The notes under the pieces are model-generated. The model was not told the DNA's origin and did no database searches. It was given only the letters and a program-made list of their open reading frames with translations. 64,000 bases of DNA from Pseudoalteromonas neustonica (GTDB taxonomy: Bacteria > Pseudomonadota > Gammaproteobacteria > Enterobacterales > Alteromonadaceae). The DNA lies in the NCBI RefSeq assembly GCF_001653135.1, contig NZ_BDDS01000002.1, positions 434,001-498,000 of the forward strand, given 5' to 3'. Below are positions 36,267 through 45,666 of the stretch, piece after piece; position 1 is the stretch's first letter; each line of letters opens with the position of its first letter. A program made the position numbers and the translations under genes.

Positions 36267-36959
36267 TTAGCCTTTTTTGTAATCACTAAAATTAATGATA
36301 TTACTGTTATCAATTATTTCGTTTGATGAGCCATCATCATGTTGTTGATCAGTAACAAGCGATTGGCAATAACTCAATAAACGCTCTATGGGTATCAGCT
36401 TATCTTTACGGCCAGTTGCTTTATTAGTAATACGTTTAGGTTGGGTGTTTAAATAAATAGCTAACTCAATGGCAAGGTCTTTAGGTAAATCATAAAGCCC
36501 CTCTTCTTGTAGTGTTTGAGTAACCCAAAGTGCAGCATCGCTAATGTGGCCGCTTATACTTAAATCGGTATTTTTAACCCAGTGCGGGGTAAATTCTATT
36601 TTTGATAAGTCACTTAACAGCACCGCAATGTCGCTGCGTGGTATTAGCTGATACACCTCAAGCGTTTCAGCCATCATTAGCTGCCATTCATACTCTAAGC
36701 GCTGAGTTAATTCTTCTTGCGATAGCTTTAAGCTAACCGGTATAAAAAACGTAAAACGGCTATTCGCTTCACAAACAATGATTGTTTTTTCACGAAATTT
36801 ATAGCTGTTATCAATTATCTGCAATTGCCAGTTAAAGCTATTATTATCGCTTATAAGTGTATTTACCCCAGCTTGTTTACCTGGTTCATGTGGCAAACGA
36901 GGTAAATCAGCTTTTAGGTATTTATTGAGTGCGTTTGAGGCGCAAAGCTGGAATTTCAA
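36267..36959 (-). CDS. Hypothetical protein, possibly DUF6933-like N-terminus
   Basis: A 230-residue cytosolic protein. The N-terminal part (MKFQLCASNALNKYL, then FNWQLQIIDN and ARFTFFIPV-like NSRFTFFIPVSL) resembles DUF6933 proteins, a small unknown family; this is a weak recognition. The C-terminal half contains KRITNKATGRKDKLIPIERL and ends in an Asn/Asp-rich tail. It has 124 and 150 bases of non-coding DNA on its two sides, so it is probably a single-gene unit between the two helicase clusters. Confidence 0.6.
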   Translation of the reverse strand: MKFQLCASNALNKYLKADLPRLPHEPGKQAGVNTLISDNNSFNWQLQIIDNSYKFREKTIIVCEANSRFTFFIPVSLKLSQEELTQRLEYEWQLMMAETLEVYQLIPRSDIAVLLSDLSKIEFTPHWVKNTDLSISGHISDAALWVTQTLQEEGLYDLPKDLAIELAIYLNTQPKRITNKATGRKDKLIPIERLLSYCQSLVTDQQHDDGSSNEIIDNSNIINFSDYKKG

Positions 36960-37109
36960 AATAAACTTCAGCCCTATGTTATTAAAGTAAATTATTAACT
37001 TTGAGAATTTCTATTATATGAATGTTAGCTAAATAGATCATTCCAAACTATGTTTTTGAAGACTAATTTAGCTATTAGATAACTCATTTTATCCTAGGTA
37101 ACCACTGTA

Positions 37110-40100
37110 TTAGCTTCTCACGCCAGAGTTTTTATATAACCTCTTTTTGTTATCTCTTTTTTCTTTAATATGTTCAGGTAAAAATTTCTCTTTATGTGAC
37201 CTTTTTATTATTTCTTTAAAAAGATTAACCTCACCAGATTTGGGCTGCCAACTTTCTAGCGCTCGTATATTACCGAAGAACATCAAATTTTCTTTAGCTC
37301 TCGAGCAGGCAACATTCAGCCTCTTCTTATCAAGTAAAAACTGCAATGACCCATGCGTTCTCACAGTAGAATAACAAACGAGTTCAGCTTCACTACCTTG
37401 GAAGCTATCTACTGTGTCAACTTTAATAGTTAAACTTCCTAGCTTAATTTGCTGAGAACCGCCACTAGACTTTAAAAACTTTCTTATTAATCGCTTTTGA
37501 GCACCATAAGGGGTGATAACAGCAACATCTATTTTACGGGTGATAGATTTAGATAATTTATTGAGATAAGAACAAATGGCCTCGGCTTCTAATTCATTTT
37601 CAAGGCTCGTTGCTCCATTTTTCTTAAACTGTTTACCCCACACATCGACCCAAACAAGACATTTTTTTGATACAAAACCAGTTGTATCAAGAGGGTCTTT
37701 ATTACCATTATGGAGTTTTCTAACACCTTCTTTTGTATAAAAGAGTTCGGCAACAAGATCACCTATAGGCTTAGACATTCTAAATTGCTCAGCTAAAGAG
37801 GCTGTGCATGTAACTGGTAATTGTTCAAATAACGTCTCAAAAAAGCTTGTTTCCAAAAAGGTCTCTTCAAGAAACTTCATTTCATCTTTTGCTGAGTCTT
37901 CACGCAGAACAGGTGCGATGCTAGGTGGGAGTTGATGATGGTCACCAATGAGTATTGTCTTACGAGATCTAAGTAAAGGAATTAAAAGCTCTGGAACTGT
38001 AGCTCTACCAGCTTCATCCACTATTGCTACATCAAAGGTGATATGATCAATACCAGAATGTCTAGCTGCTAAACCTACACAAGTTGCGCCTATCAAGTTT
38101 TTATCTGCCAGCATAGTAGTAAAAAACTCATCCGACACCTTATTATTTTGAGCAGTATCTTTCATTTGCATCAATAATGTTCTCCACTCGTAAACAGCAT
38201 TAAGCTTTTCTTTTACAAGTCTCTTTTCATTATCTTCAATAGTGCCATTAACAGCGTAATTCGAAGCTCGACTCGTTGTGTCGGACAAACATTTTTCAAT
38301 GAAAGATTGAAAAATAAAATCGAAATGGTCTTCTGCCATATCATCATCGATTTTGTCAGGATTACCTACCCTAACAATATTCACGCTTGAATTTACAAGA
38401 TGTGGATAAACATTTTTAAATTTTGTAATGGCATTATCTACTGCGGTATTCTGTTGTGAAACAACTAAAATCTTTTGATTAGGGTTCTTTCGTAATAATT
38501 GATACAACATTTCTACAATTGTAGTCGTCTTGCCCGTTCCCGGAGGTCCCTGAATCATAGCTATATGTTTAGCTGCAAGTGCTACTTTAATTGCATGTTT
38601 TTGGCTGTCAGTAAGCCTATCACTCCACGATATGTCAGTTTCAAACCAACCGGGATGTTGTTCGATATTGTAAGAAGATGGCGCTAGGAAAATCTCTTTT
38701 AAATGAGGCTCAACAAGTCTATCTTCAAAAAATGCATCTAAAGCCATCTGCTGCCTTTGAAGAGGGGCATTAGGTAATTGAACTACTAATTGAAATTTTT
38801 GAGGTTGTGTAAAGTCTAGTTTTTTGAAATTATTGAGAGGTGCTTCAATTTCAATATTGCCGTTATCAAGCCGATAATCAACTTTATATGATCTTGAATG
38901 CTCGACAGCGGGTAAGTATTTACCATGGTCGGCATCCCAAACTAATAACCGACAACTGCGGTTAAACTGTAAAAAACCAGAGGTTTCTATTTCTTTCATG
39001 AATAGGTATACAGATTTGTCATTCAAGCATGATACTTTAATAGAATTGCTATCAATGGCTAGTGAATAAAATGTGGAATTAATGCGATGTGGAACTATTT
39101 CAAACTCAACGCTTCGAATACTTTCCTGTTGTTTTTGATATTCAACAACTCTTTCCCAGCGCCTAAAAAATTCTACTTGATTAACTCTTTCTTTTGCTGT
39201 TGTTGAGTTAATAAGTACTTGGCTTGCAAATGAAAAAAGCTGTTCAACCCCATAAGCCCAGCCAAAAAGTTCACTCGCTGAAAGATCTGATGACAGTAGT
39301 ATAAACTCAAAAGGTAAATCTATACCAACTTGGGGTAGCTGGTGTACAAAAGTTTTACTAATAACTAAGCCATCATTATTTTCTGAAAGTTTGCACTGTA
39401 CCTCAACCTCCCCTTTGCCTAACGTTATTAGCCCTTTATCGATATTAAAATCTAACAATGACCATTGGGTAAATTCACTATAAAAAGAACTGTCCGACGG
39501 TACTTTACTTAATACTTCAGTATCTGCTTCAATAAACAACTCAAAGTCATCATATCCCAAAGTTGATGGAGACTTTTCTGTAATAGAAGGGAATGGTTTC
39601 TCTTTGTTTGCTTTTAAAAGACCAAGAGGATTTGAACGTAAAATAGCATCATAACTTTCAAAATATACTTCTACCTTTTGCCCTGATACACAACGCAGCC
39701 CAGGTTGAAGAAGTGATTGCTGTGGTAACCACGCCCTTACTAAACCTTCATTAAAAGTACATAAATACTCCTTAGATCCATCACGAAAACGATCTACTGT
39801 CATACTTAGAGGTTCAGACAATCTAATGTGATCATGAAAAATAATTCCGCGAGCCACACAACCAAAAAATTGATTACCATTACGATTATTTTTAACTATT
39901 AGTATTGGAAATTCAGTTCCATAGTTTAATGCCAGCGCTTTTTGTTGCTCTAGTTCACCATTAAACCCTGAAAATTTTAAAATATGACGGCTATTATCTA
40001 AAGGCTTATCCAAATCAGAAAGCTCAACTACTAATAGCTTACCTGGATATAACCACTCCAAAGGCAATAAGGCGTCTGAAATTGGTCGCTCTAATAACCA

Positions 40101-40556
40101 ATCGTAACTACCTTGATCCCACAACTGGTTGACCTTTCTTCTTTCAAACTCTAAATATTTTGCGTATTCTGAAATTCTAATTTGAGCATCTTCAATTCGT
40201 GAAAACTCTTTTCGTAGTGCTGACTTTCTATAAGGACTTGTCGTATCTGAGTTTATCTCTATAATGATCGCATCATATAGCTCCTGATAAGCCTTAGTTA
40301 TTGGTGCTACTTTTTCAAAATGCTTTTCTATTTCTTTGACTAATAACCTCTTATAATCATCAGCTTGTGCTTTCCTTTTTTCTCTATAATTTTCATCTTG
40401 AGTAGCGTGTTTAGCATCATAACGTGCATAAATATCATCACGTTCTTTATAAGCTCTATCTTGCCTAGCTAGTTCATCATCCGTTTTTTCGTTGTAATAG
40501 TAAGCTGCTGCGCTACCTAATACGACAACACCTAGACCCACAGCTAGTTGCCACAT
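37110..40556 (-). CDS. Membrane-anchored UPF1-like helicase (cluster 2)
   Basis: A 1148-residue SF1 helicase with an N-terminal membrane segment (LAVGLGVVVLGSAAAYYY, about 3-20) followed by a charged coiled region, an unusual anchor for this enzyme class. Helicase motifs: GPPGTGKTTT (about 668-677), DEAGR (about 845), GDHHQLPPS, EQFRMS and DSFQGSEAELV (about 1048-1058) with LNVACSRAK. The two clusters' helicases differ in their N-terminal regions and insertions, so they are not recent duplicates. It is last of the genes following hsdRMS, two bases behind the 155-aa gene. Confidence 0.88.
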   Translation of the reverse strand: MWQLAVGLGVVVLGSAAAYYYNEKTDDELARQDRAYKERDDIYARYDAKHATQDENYREKRKAQADDYKRLLVKEIEKHFEKVAPITKAYQELYDAIIIEINSDTTSPYRKSALRKEFSRIEDAQIRISEYAKYLEFERRKVNQLWDQGSYDWLLERPISDALLPLEWLYPGKLLVVELSDLDKPLDNSRHILKFSGFNGELEQQKALALNYGTEFPILIVKNNRNGNQFFGCVARGIIFHDHIRLSEPLSMTVDRFRDGSKEYLCTFNEGLVRAWLPQQSLLQPGLRCVSGQKVEVYFESYDAILRSNPLGLLKANKEKPFPSITEKSPSTLGYDDFELFIEADTEVLSKVPSDSSFYSEFTQWSLLDFNIDKGLITLGKGEVEVQCKLSENNDGLVISKTFVHQLPQVGIDLPFEFILLSSDLSASELFGWAYGVEQLFSFASQVLINSTTAKERVNQVEFFRRWERVVEYQKQQESIRSVEFEIVPHRINSTFYSLAIDSNSIKVSCLNDKSVYLFMKEIETSGFLQFNRSCRLLVWDADHGKYLPAVEHSRSYKVDYRLDNGNIEIEAPLNNFKKLDFTQPQKFQLVVQLPNAPLQRQQMALDAFFEDRLVEPHLKEIFLAPSSYNIEQHPGWFETDISWSDRLTDSQKHAIKVALAAKHIAMIQGPPGTGKTTTIVEMLYQLLRKNPNQKILVVSQQNTAVDNAITKFKNVYPHLVNSSVNIVRVGNPDKIDDDMAEDHFDFIFQSFIEKCLSDTTSRASNYAVNGTIEDNEKRLVKEKLNAVYEWRTLLMQMKDTAQNNKVSDEFFTTMLADKNLIGATCVGLAARHSGIDHITFDVAIVDEAGRATVPELLIPLLRSRKTILIGDHHQLPPSIAPVLREDSAKDEMKFLEETFLETSFFETLFEQLPVTCTASLAEQFRMSKPIGDLVAELFYTKEGVRKLHNGNKDPLDTTGFVSKKCLVWVDVWGKQFKKNGATSLENELEAEAICSYLNKLSKSITRKIDVAVITPYGAQKRLIRKFLKSSGGSQQIKLGSLTIKVDTVDSFQGSEAELVCYSTVRTHGSLQFLLDKKRLNVACSRAKENLMFFGNIRALESWQPKSGEVNLFKEIIKRSHKEKFLPEHIKEKRDNKKRLYKNSGVRS

Positions 40557-40558
40557 AA

Positions 40559-41026
40559 TTAAGATCCTGACTTTATAGCAAAAATCAGTTCTGAAAGTTG
40601 TTCAGAAGAAACTTTACCATTTTCAATATGCTCTAAAATTTTCATTATTTGCTCATGGTTATTAGCTTCTTTTCTAGTTTCAAAGCAAGAATTTAACTCA
40701 TTAGCTTTTTCTTTAAGCTTTATTTCTTTTTGTTTAGTTTCTTCTTGGATAGCGATTTTTTTTACTTCATGCCCGCTCTTTAATATTTCTGCTTGAGTTT
40801 GCGCTAAAACCTGTCCTGTTTTTAAAACTTCTTTAGCCAATTCCATACCGTTACTAGCTAACTCAATAACACCATTGCCTAGATTTGTTATTTGTTCACC
40901 ATCAAGCTTACCAAGCATTTCTCTAACATCAATTTTTGATGATTCATTTGGAGAAGTAGCCTGCTGGGCTGAGTTGGCTTTATTTCTAGGTATATATTGG
41001 GCTTTAACTGACTGAGGTTTTTTCAT
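40559..41026 (-). CDS. 155-residue helical protein, cluster 2
   Basis: Unrecognised. It has a disordered basic N-terminus (MKKPQSVKAQYIPRNKAN), then a long amphipathic helical stretch rich in Lys, Glu and Gln (about residues 60-120) predicted to be a coiled coil. No catalytic motif. It sits 15 bases behind the 176-aa gene and two bases before the membrane-anchored helicase gene, so a structural role with the helicase is inferred from position. Confidence 0.7.
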   Translation of the reverse strand: MKKPQSVKAQYIPRNKANSAQQATSPNESSKIDVREMLGKLDGEQITNLGNGVIELASNGMELAKEVLKTGQVLAQTQAEILKSGHEVKKIAIQEETKQKEIKLKEKANELNSCFETRKEANNHEQIMKILEHIENGKVSSEQLSELIFAIKSGS

Positions 41027-41041
41027 TATATGTGTCCTTAC

Positions 41042-41572
41042 TTAATCGATATTATTTGTTATAAAAATTAAAGTCGCTCTTAGCAAGTGATCTAGTGCTT
41101 GTTGAGCTACTTGCAACTGTTTAAAATCAATTCCCCTTTCGCGGTCTTCTTTAAGCTTATCCTGCATCGATTTAGCTATATGAAGGTGTCTTTTAACTTG
41201 GCTGAGCATATTAGACCTTTGCTTTTCACTTAATTTAATCTGCTGGCTTAGCTCTTCTATACGTGCTTCACCTTCTCTTAAAACAGTTCTTTGTTTCAAC
41301 CCTAAAATTTTTAATTGATCATCTAATTCTGATTTAATTTTTCTATTTTCAGCAAATATTTGTTTAGTTTTTTCACACTCCTTAGCGTACTCTAAATAAC
41401 TACTTACCGCTTCAATAACCGACAGTGCAGCATCAACATATAATACAGCCGGGTTAATTTTTTTTGCAGCTCCTTTAACCCCATGCTGTAATATCATCGT
41501 TCCATATTTACGAACTCTATTATCACTAAATAAATGATCCGCAAGCGATGGATGTTTTTCAACAGTCCTCAT
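41042..41572 (-). CDS. 176-residue helical/coiled-coil protein, cluster 2
   Basis: Unrecognised. An N-terminal basic region is followed by a moderately hydrophobic segment (NPAVLYVDAALSVIEAVSSY, about residues 40-59) and a long coiled coil (about 60-150). The hydrophobic segment could contact the membrane that anchors the cluster helicase; this is speculation. Its ATG overlaps the stop of the 368-aa gene by four bases (ATGA), showing translational coupling. Confidence 0.7.
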   Translation of the reverse strand: MRTVEKHPSLADHLFSDNRVRKYGTMILQHGVKGAAKKINPAVLYVDAALSVIEAVSSYLEYAKECEKTKQIFAENRKIKSELDDQLKILGLKQRTVLREGEARIEELSQQIKLSEKQRSNMLSQVKRHLHIAKSMQDKLKEDRERGIDFKQLQVAQQALDHLLRATLIFITNNID

Positions 41573-42675
41573 GCTTTTATCCTTATGATTCCTGGATTTT
41601 TTATAGACCCGATAACTTCTTCATACGAATATTCATGAAGTTGCCATCCTTTATCAAAACTGTTTTCTCTTGAATAAAGTTGAGCATCTTCATCGATAAA
41701 AGCAATAGAATGCGCCAAAAGGTCTAATGCACTCTCTTTTTCATTAAAAAGTCCTTCGCTATAAAGACGCTTGTCTTCATCAACTTCAACTTCAAAGTCT
41801 ATATAATCATAAATTCTTTGGTCATTATCAGAATAAATGAAATTTTTCGGTTTAATATTTTCAAACTCTTTAAAGTCAATCCCTTTTGGTAATGAAAATT
41901 TAACTTTTAATCTCAATAGTTCAGTGTATAAGCGCAAAGTTTTTTCATTACTTTTTTCTTTAGCTTCAACGAAGTTTTTCAGTTCTAAATCTATTGGTAT
42001 TCCCATACTTTTATCACATGCATGAGATCTAAAACCAACATCCCACTCTTGCTTCCAGGTAGCATTAGAATCATCAAGAATTTGATTAAATTCTGGTAAA
42101 ATATTAGGGAGTATCTCAAAGTAATTATTCTGAAATCGCTGACTCTGTTTGAAGCAATCTTCAATTGGATTAAAACGAGCATTTTGTGGTAAAGGAACAA
42201 TAAAGCAACGTTTTGAGATCTCTCTCAAGGAATTTTCACCCTCAACAGCAATAAACCAGTCATGATTATTATTACGGGAAGCGTAATTTTGATCGATATA
42301 TAAAGGAACTTGCTTATTGTGAATATATTCTAAAATAAAGGCTGCTCTTTTTCCTGTCTCTGTTAAAACACTTTCAGAATCACTTATAAACTTTAATGCC
42401 TTCATTCTATCAACTACAGGTCTAATTTGAATTTCAGACAACCTTGTTACTTCTTCGATATCTTGTACTGTTAAATCATACTTTCCCATAACACTTAAAA
42501 TAAAATGAGATAGCTCACCAAGCTCGGCAAGCACTCTATGTTTAATAGTCATCTCATATAACTTAAGAGGTAACAATACGTTTACAATATCAGAACCATG
42601 TACATCACTATGCTCTTTTATTGCAGAATCTGTTTGATACTCATCAACAAACTCAGACTCAATATAATCAGACAT
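41569..42675 (-). CDS. 368-residue protein with winged-helix-like N-terminus, cluster 2
   Basis: Unrecognised. Residues about 45-115 (IKHRVLAELGELSHFILSVM through VLTETGKRAAFIL) look like a winged helix. The rest is mixed, with an acidic C-terminal half. The LGEL...LTxxG layout recalls the N-terminal module of the 560-aa protein in the other helicase cluster, so both systems may pair a UPF1-like helicase with a winged-helix subunit. The start overlaps the preceding 47-aa ORF by eight bases (ATGTCTGA) and the end overlaps the next gene by four. Confidence 0.72.
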   Translation of the reverse strand: MSDYIESEFVDEYQTDSAIKEHSDVHGSDIVNVLLPLKLYEMTIKHRVLAELGELSHFILSVMGKYDLTVQDIEEVTRLSEIQIRPVVDRMKALKFISDSESVLTETGKRAAFILEYIHNKQVPLYIDQNYASRNNNHDWFIAVEGENSLREISKRCFIVPLPQNARFNPIEDCFKQSQRFQNNYFEILPNILPEFNQILDDSNATWKQEWDVGFRSHACDKSMGIPIDLELKNFVEAKEKSNEKTLRLYTELLRLKVKFSLPKGIDFKEFENIKPKNFIYSDNDQRIYDYIDFEVEVDEDKRLYSEGLFNEKESALDLLAHSIAFIDEDAQLYSRENSFDKGWQLHEYSYEEVIGSIKNPGIIRIKA

Positions 42676-42811
42676 TGCTTTCTCCTGTTATGAAAAAGCT
42701 GAAATTGCTAAACTTAATTACTCTTTGCGCCTCATCCTTATCAACCATATACGGCAGTTGTTTTGCAAGCGGTTCGTTGATTATGTTGTTATTTAATTCA
42801 CGTTCGGTCAT
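42668..42811 (-). CDS. 47-residue small ORF between hsdS and the winged-helix gene
   Basis: The minus strand reads MTERELNNNIINEPLAKQLP followed by YMVDKDEAQRV and an aromatic FSNFSFFITGE tail, 47 codons. GGAAG lies at proper distance before the ATG. Its stop overlaps the next start as ATGTCTGA, the same coupling style as the rest of the operon, and it begins 36 bases after the hsdS stop. These features support translation. No family is recognised. It could be a leader peptide, an antitoxin-like or a regulatory protein. Confidence 0.55.
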   Translation of the reverse strand: MTERELNNNIINEPLAKQLPYMVDKDEAQRVIKFSNFSFFITGESNV

Positions 42812-42847
42812 TTAACTTCCTTGTTCTTATTTTTATAAATAGCGCTA

Positions 42848-44020
42848 TTATAGTTCGCCAGCAAAGGCTTTTTGGCTTAGTGAGTTGAAATTATCTAAAG
42901 AGTTAGAAAGTGAGCTATAGTTTCTTTCTTTCATTTGCATTGTTTTATGAGCTAACTTAACAAACTTTTCTTGCTCTGTTTTTGGAGGCAAGGGAAGATC
43001 AAAATCTTTTATCATTCCCAAATTTAAGTTTTGTTGACGAACGCCCCGCCGTTGTCTTAAATAGGTCTCTTTAGAAAACTCAATAAAACTGAAAAACCAC
43101 TCAATATCTATTTTTTCATTAGGGATAATATTTGCACATGCCTGATTTGATGCTGAGGCAACATTAAGGATAGAAATTTTAAAAGCTGCTGTATCATACA
43201 TCCCAACAAGCATTGAACCAGCTGGAAATATTTTTGCTGCACTTTTACTCAATGCTTCATCAGTAATTTTTTCTACAGATTCATTTAGATACCGGTGATT
43301 CAACTCTCTAGCCGAGAACCAATTAATTTCACCTTCAAAATATCCAGATACTGATCTTGATGGTGTTCCACCGCTTGCCCAATTCCCTAAGTCAGAAAAC
43401 TTTTTAACTTCCCAGCCTTTTGGATTAGTAACAGGATCGCCGAACATATCTAGGAATACGCTGCGTAGGAAGTCGTCAGCGAGTTGAATGGCTTGTTGGC
43501 GTTTGCGGCGGATGGCATCGGCTTTATCTAAAATCGCGGCTATTCGTTTTTGCTCGTCCAGAGGTGGCAGTGGAATTTCAACTTCTTCAATTCTGAACAA
43601 AGCTAATTTAGGCTGGCTAGTCGTTTTCTTGCGCTCATGGATTTGAGCTTGTCCCGCTGTAGATAAAAAACGAACTAAATAATTTTTATCTAGTTGCCCT
43701 TTGTTATTAATAACTAACTTAGCAGCATTCTCAGTTAAGTTAGCTCCATCCAATTGTTCTGGAATTATACCAACTATTCCTATTGTCCCAGCAATAGAAA
43801 TGTAAACATCATCACATGATATTGTATATCTAGCGATCTTCTTCTGTATTTCTTTCTCAATATAAACTAAACCAGAATTTCTAACAGAATTATTCTTAAA
43901 ATCTGTAACCCGTATGTAAGGATACGCTGTTTTAGACTCGGAATAACCAGAGCCTTTCGGCAGTCTCTTGCCACCTTTAACTTTAACAAGTTCCCCAAGC
44001 TTTACTAACGGCCAGCTCAC
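42848..44020 (-). CDS. hsdS: Type I restriction-modification specificity subunit HsdS
   Basis: A 390-residue DNA-recognition subunit with two target-recognition domains (about 1-140 and 190-340) separated by the conserved helical spacer beginning [21 protein letters not shown] matching short repeat [17 protein letters not shown] ends the second half. It determines the bipartite DNA target read by the methylase and the nuclease complex. The ATG overlaps the hsdM stop by four bases. The central spacer is visibly richer in G and C than the flanking recognition domains, consistent with domain swapping. Confidence 0.93.
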   Translation of the reverse strand: MSWPLVKLGELVKVKGGKRLPKGSGYSESKTAYPYIRVTDFKNNSVRNSGLVYIEKEIQKKIARYTISCDDVYISIAGTIGIVGIIPEQLDGANLTENAAKLVINNKGQLDKNYLVRFLSTAGQAQIHERKKTTSQPKLALFRIEEVEIPLPPLDEQKRIAAILDKADAIRRKRQQAIQLADDFLRSVFLDMFGDPVTNPKGWEVKKFSDLGNWASGGTPSRSVSGYFEGEINWFSARELNHRYLNESVEKITDEALSKSAAKIFPAGSMLVGMYDTAAFKISILNVASASNQACANIIPNEKIDIEWFFSFIEFSKETYLRQRRGVRQQNLNLGMIKDFDLPLPPKTEQEKFVKLAHKTMQMKERNYSSLSNSLDNFNSLSQKAFAGEL

Positions 44021-45609
44021 AACATCCCCTCCAACTCTTTCAAGTCAGCGAGAATTTCATTTTCTAAGCTCACTAGCTTACCTAAAATCTCTTTTGGCGG
44101 ATCGTAGCTTTCTTCTTCGTACACTACTTCTTTATAGCGGTTGATTGAAAGGTCGTATTTATTGCTGGCTATTTCATCTTTACTTACCCAAAAGGCTTTC
44201 TGAGTTTTATCATTTTTATCACTTGTCGCGGTTGCTTTATCACGGGTTTTAAATTCGCTCATTAAGCTTGGTAAATCGTTGTCTTTTATTGGGGTGCGTT
44301 TGTCATCCAAGCTAAAACCATCGGCTTGTACGTCGTAAAACCAGACGTGGTCTGTTCCTTTTGAGCCAGAGCCACCTTTAGTGAATATAAGTATGGCGGT
44401 GGAAACACCCGCGTAGGGTTTAAACACGCCACTTGGCAATGAGATTACGGCTTCTAGCTGGTTGTTATCTACCAGCATTTGGCGCAGTTGTACGTGCGCT
44501 TTTGATGAGCCAAATAATACGCCGTCGGGCACGATAGTGGCAGATTGGCCGCCTATTTTTAGCATGCGCTCAATAAGGGCAACAAACAGCAGCTCAGTTT
44601 TTTTAGTTTTTACTTTGCGTAATAACTCGGGGCATACGTCTTCTTCGTCTAGGCTGCCTTTAAATGGCGGGTTGGCGAGTATTATGTCGTAGCCTTCTTT
44701 TGCCTTTTGCGGGTAGTGCTCTTTAAAGTTTTGGCTTAGGGTATCTTGATAATGAATGCCCGGTTGTTTAATGCCGTGCATTACTAAGTTCATGGCAGCT
44801 ACGCGTAGCATGGTTGCGTCAAAGTCAAAACCGTTGAACATGTTTGTATCTATATGGGTGCGCTGCTCTGGGGTTATTAAATCACCTGAGTAAAGTAAGT
44901 TTTCGAGCGGTTTACCGTTGTCATCACATTGTACGTTGCCATCTACATCAAGCACAGGTTCGCGCTCTATACCCTCGGGTGATGTGTATTTTTGCAATAG
45001 GTATTCGTAACTTACCGACAAAAAGCCACCGGTGCCGGTAGATGGGTCACAAATTTGACTGGTTACATCGGGATCCATCATTTCAACCATAGCGCGTATA
45101 ATATGGCGCGGCGTTCTAAATTGGCCGTTTATGCCTGCGGTGGTGAGTTTACTTAATAGGTATTCGTATAAATCGCCTTTGGTGTCTGAGTTTTCAAGCG
45201 GTAAGTCGTTTACCATTTCAACCGCTTTTACCAATAGGCTTTGCTTTTGAATCATTAATTGCGCGTCTTTCATAAACTCATTAAATACCGCGCCTTCTGG
45301 CGATACGTCGTCTGAGGTTTTTGAAAAAAACGGAAACAGCTCATCTTTAACCAGTTTGTATAACTCTTCTGAGCCTAAATGGCGCAGGTTTTGCCAACGA
45401 ATATGTTGCTCGGCGTCGGTAAAGCGGCGGTTAAATGGCTGCTTAGTACGAGCACTTCGTTTTTCGTCGGCTTGCTCGTTCATGTCGAGCATACGGGCGT
45501 ACATTAAAAAAGTAATTTGCTCTACTACGGTAAGCGGGTTAGTAATGCCGCCTGTCCAAAATTCTTCCCATAGTTTGTCTATTTTACTTTTTAAAGGTCC
45601 GGTTATCAT
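44017..45609 (-). CDS. hsdM: Type I restriction-modification methyltransferase HsdM
   Basis: A 530-residue N6-adenine methyltransferase. An N-terminal helical HsdM domain (about 1-140) is followed by the methylase domain with the SAM-binding [10 protein letters not shown] (about 186-195) and the catalytic NPPF (about 310-313). It protects host DNA and is required in the restriction complex. It lies 57 bases after hsdR, with a hairpin in the gap, and overlaps hsdS by four bases. Confidence 0.95.
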   Translation of the reverse strand: MITGPLKSKIDKLWEEFWTGGITNPLTVVEQITFLMYARMLDMNEQADEKRSARTKQPFNRRFTDAEQHIRWQNLRHLGSEELYKLVKDELFPFFSKTSDDVSPEGAVFNEFMKDAQLMIQKQSLLVKAVEMVNDLPLENSDTKGDLYEYLLSKLTTAGINGQFRTPRHIIRAMVEMMDPDVTSQICDPSTGTGGFLSVSYEYLLQKYTSPEGIEREPVLDVDGNVQCDDNGKPLENLLYSGDLITPEQRTHIDTNMFNGFDFDATMLRVAAMNLVMHGIKQPGIHYQDTLSQNFKEHYPQKAKEGYDIILANPPFKGSLDEEDVCPELLRKVKTKKTELLFVALIERMLKIGGQSATIVPDGVLFGSSKAHVQLRQMLVDNNQLEAVISLPSGVFKPYAGVSTAILIFTKGGSGSKGTDHVWFYDVQADGFSLDDKRTPIKDNDLPSLMSEFKTRDKATATSDKNDKTQKAFWVSKDEIASNKYDLSINRYKEVVYEEESYDPPKEILGKLVSLENEILADLKELEGML

Positions 45610-45636
45610 TAATGTGTATCCTAGTTAGTGCTGTTT

Positions 45637-45660
45637 AAGCGCGGTGTAAATTACGCGCTT
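45637..45660 (-). promoter_or_regulatory. Hairpin between hsdR and hsdM
   Basis: AAGCGCG and CGCGCTT, perfect 7-bp arms with a 10-base loop, in the short gap between the hsdR stop and hsdM start. No T tract follows on the minus strand. It may set the relative amounts of HsdR and HsdM through mRNA processing or partial termination. Confidence 0.4.
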
Positions 45661-45666
45661 ATAAAA

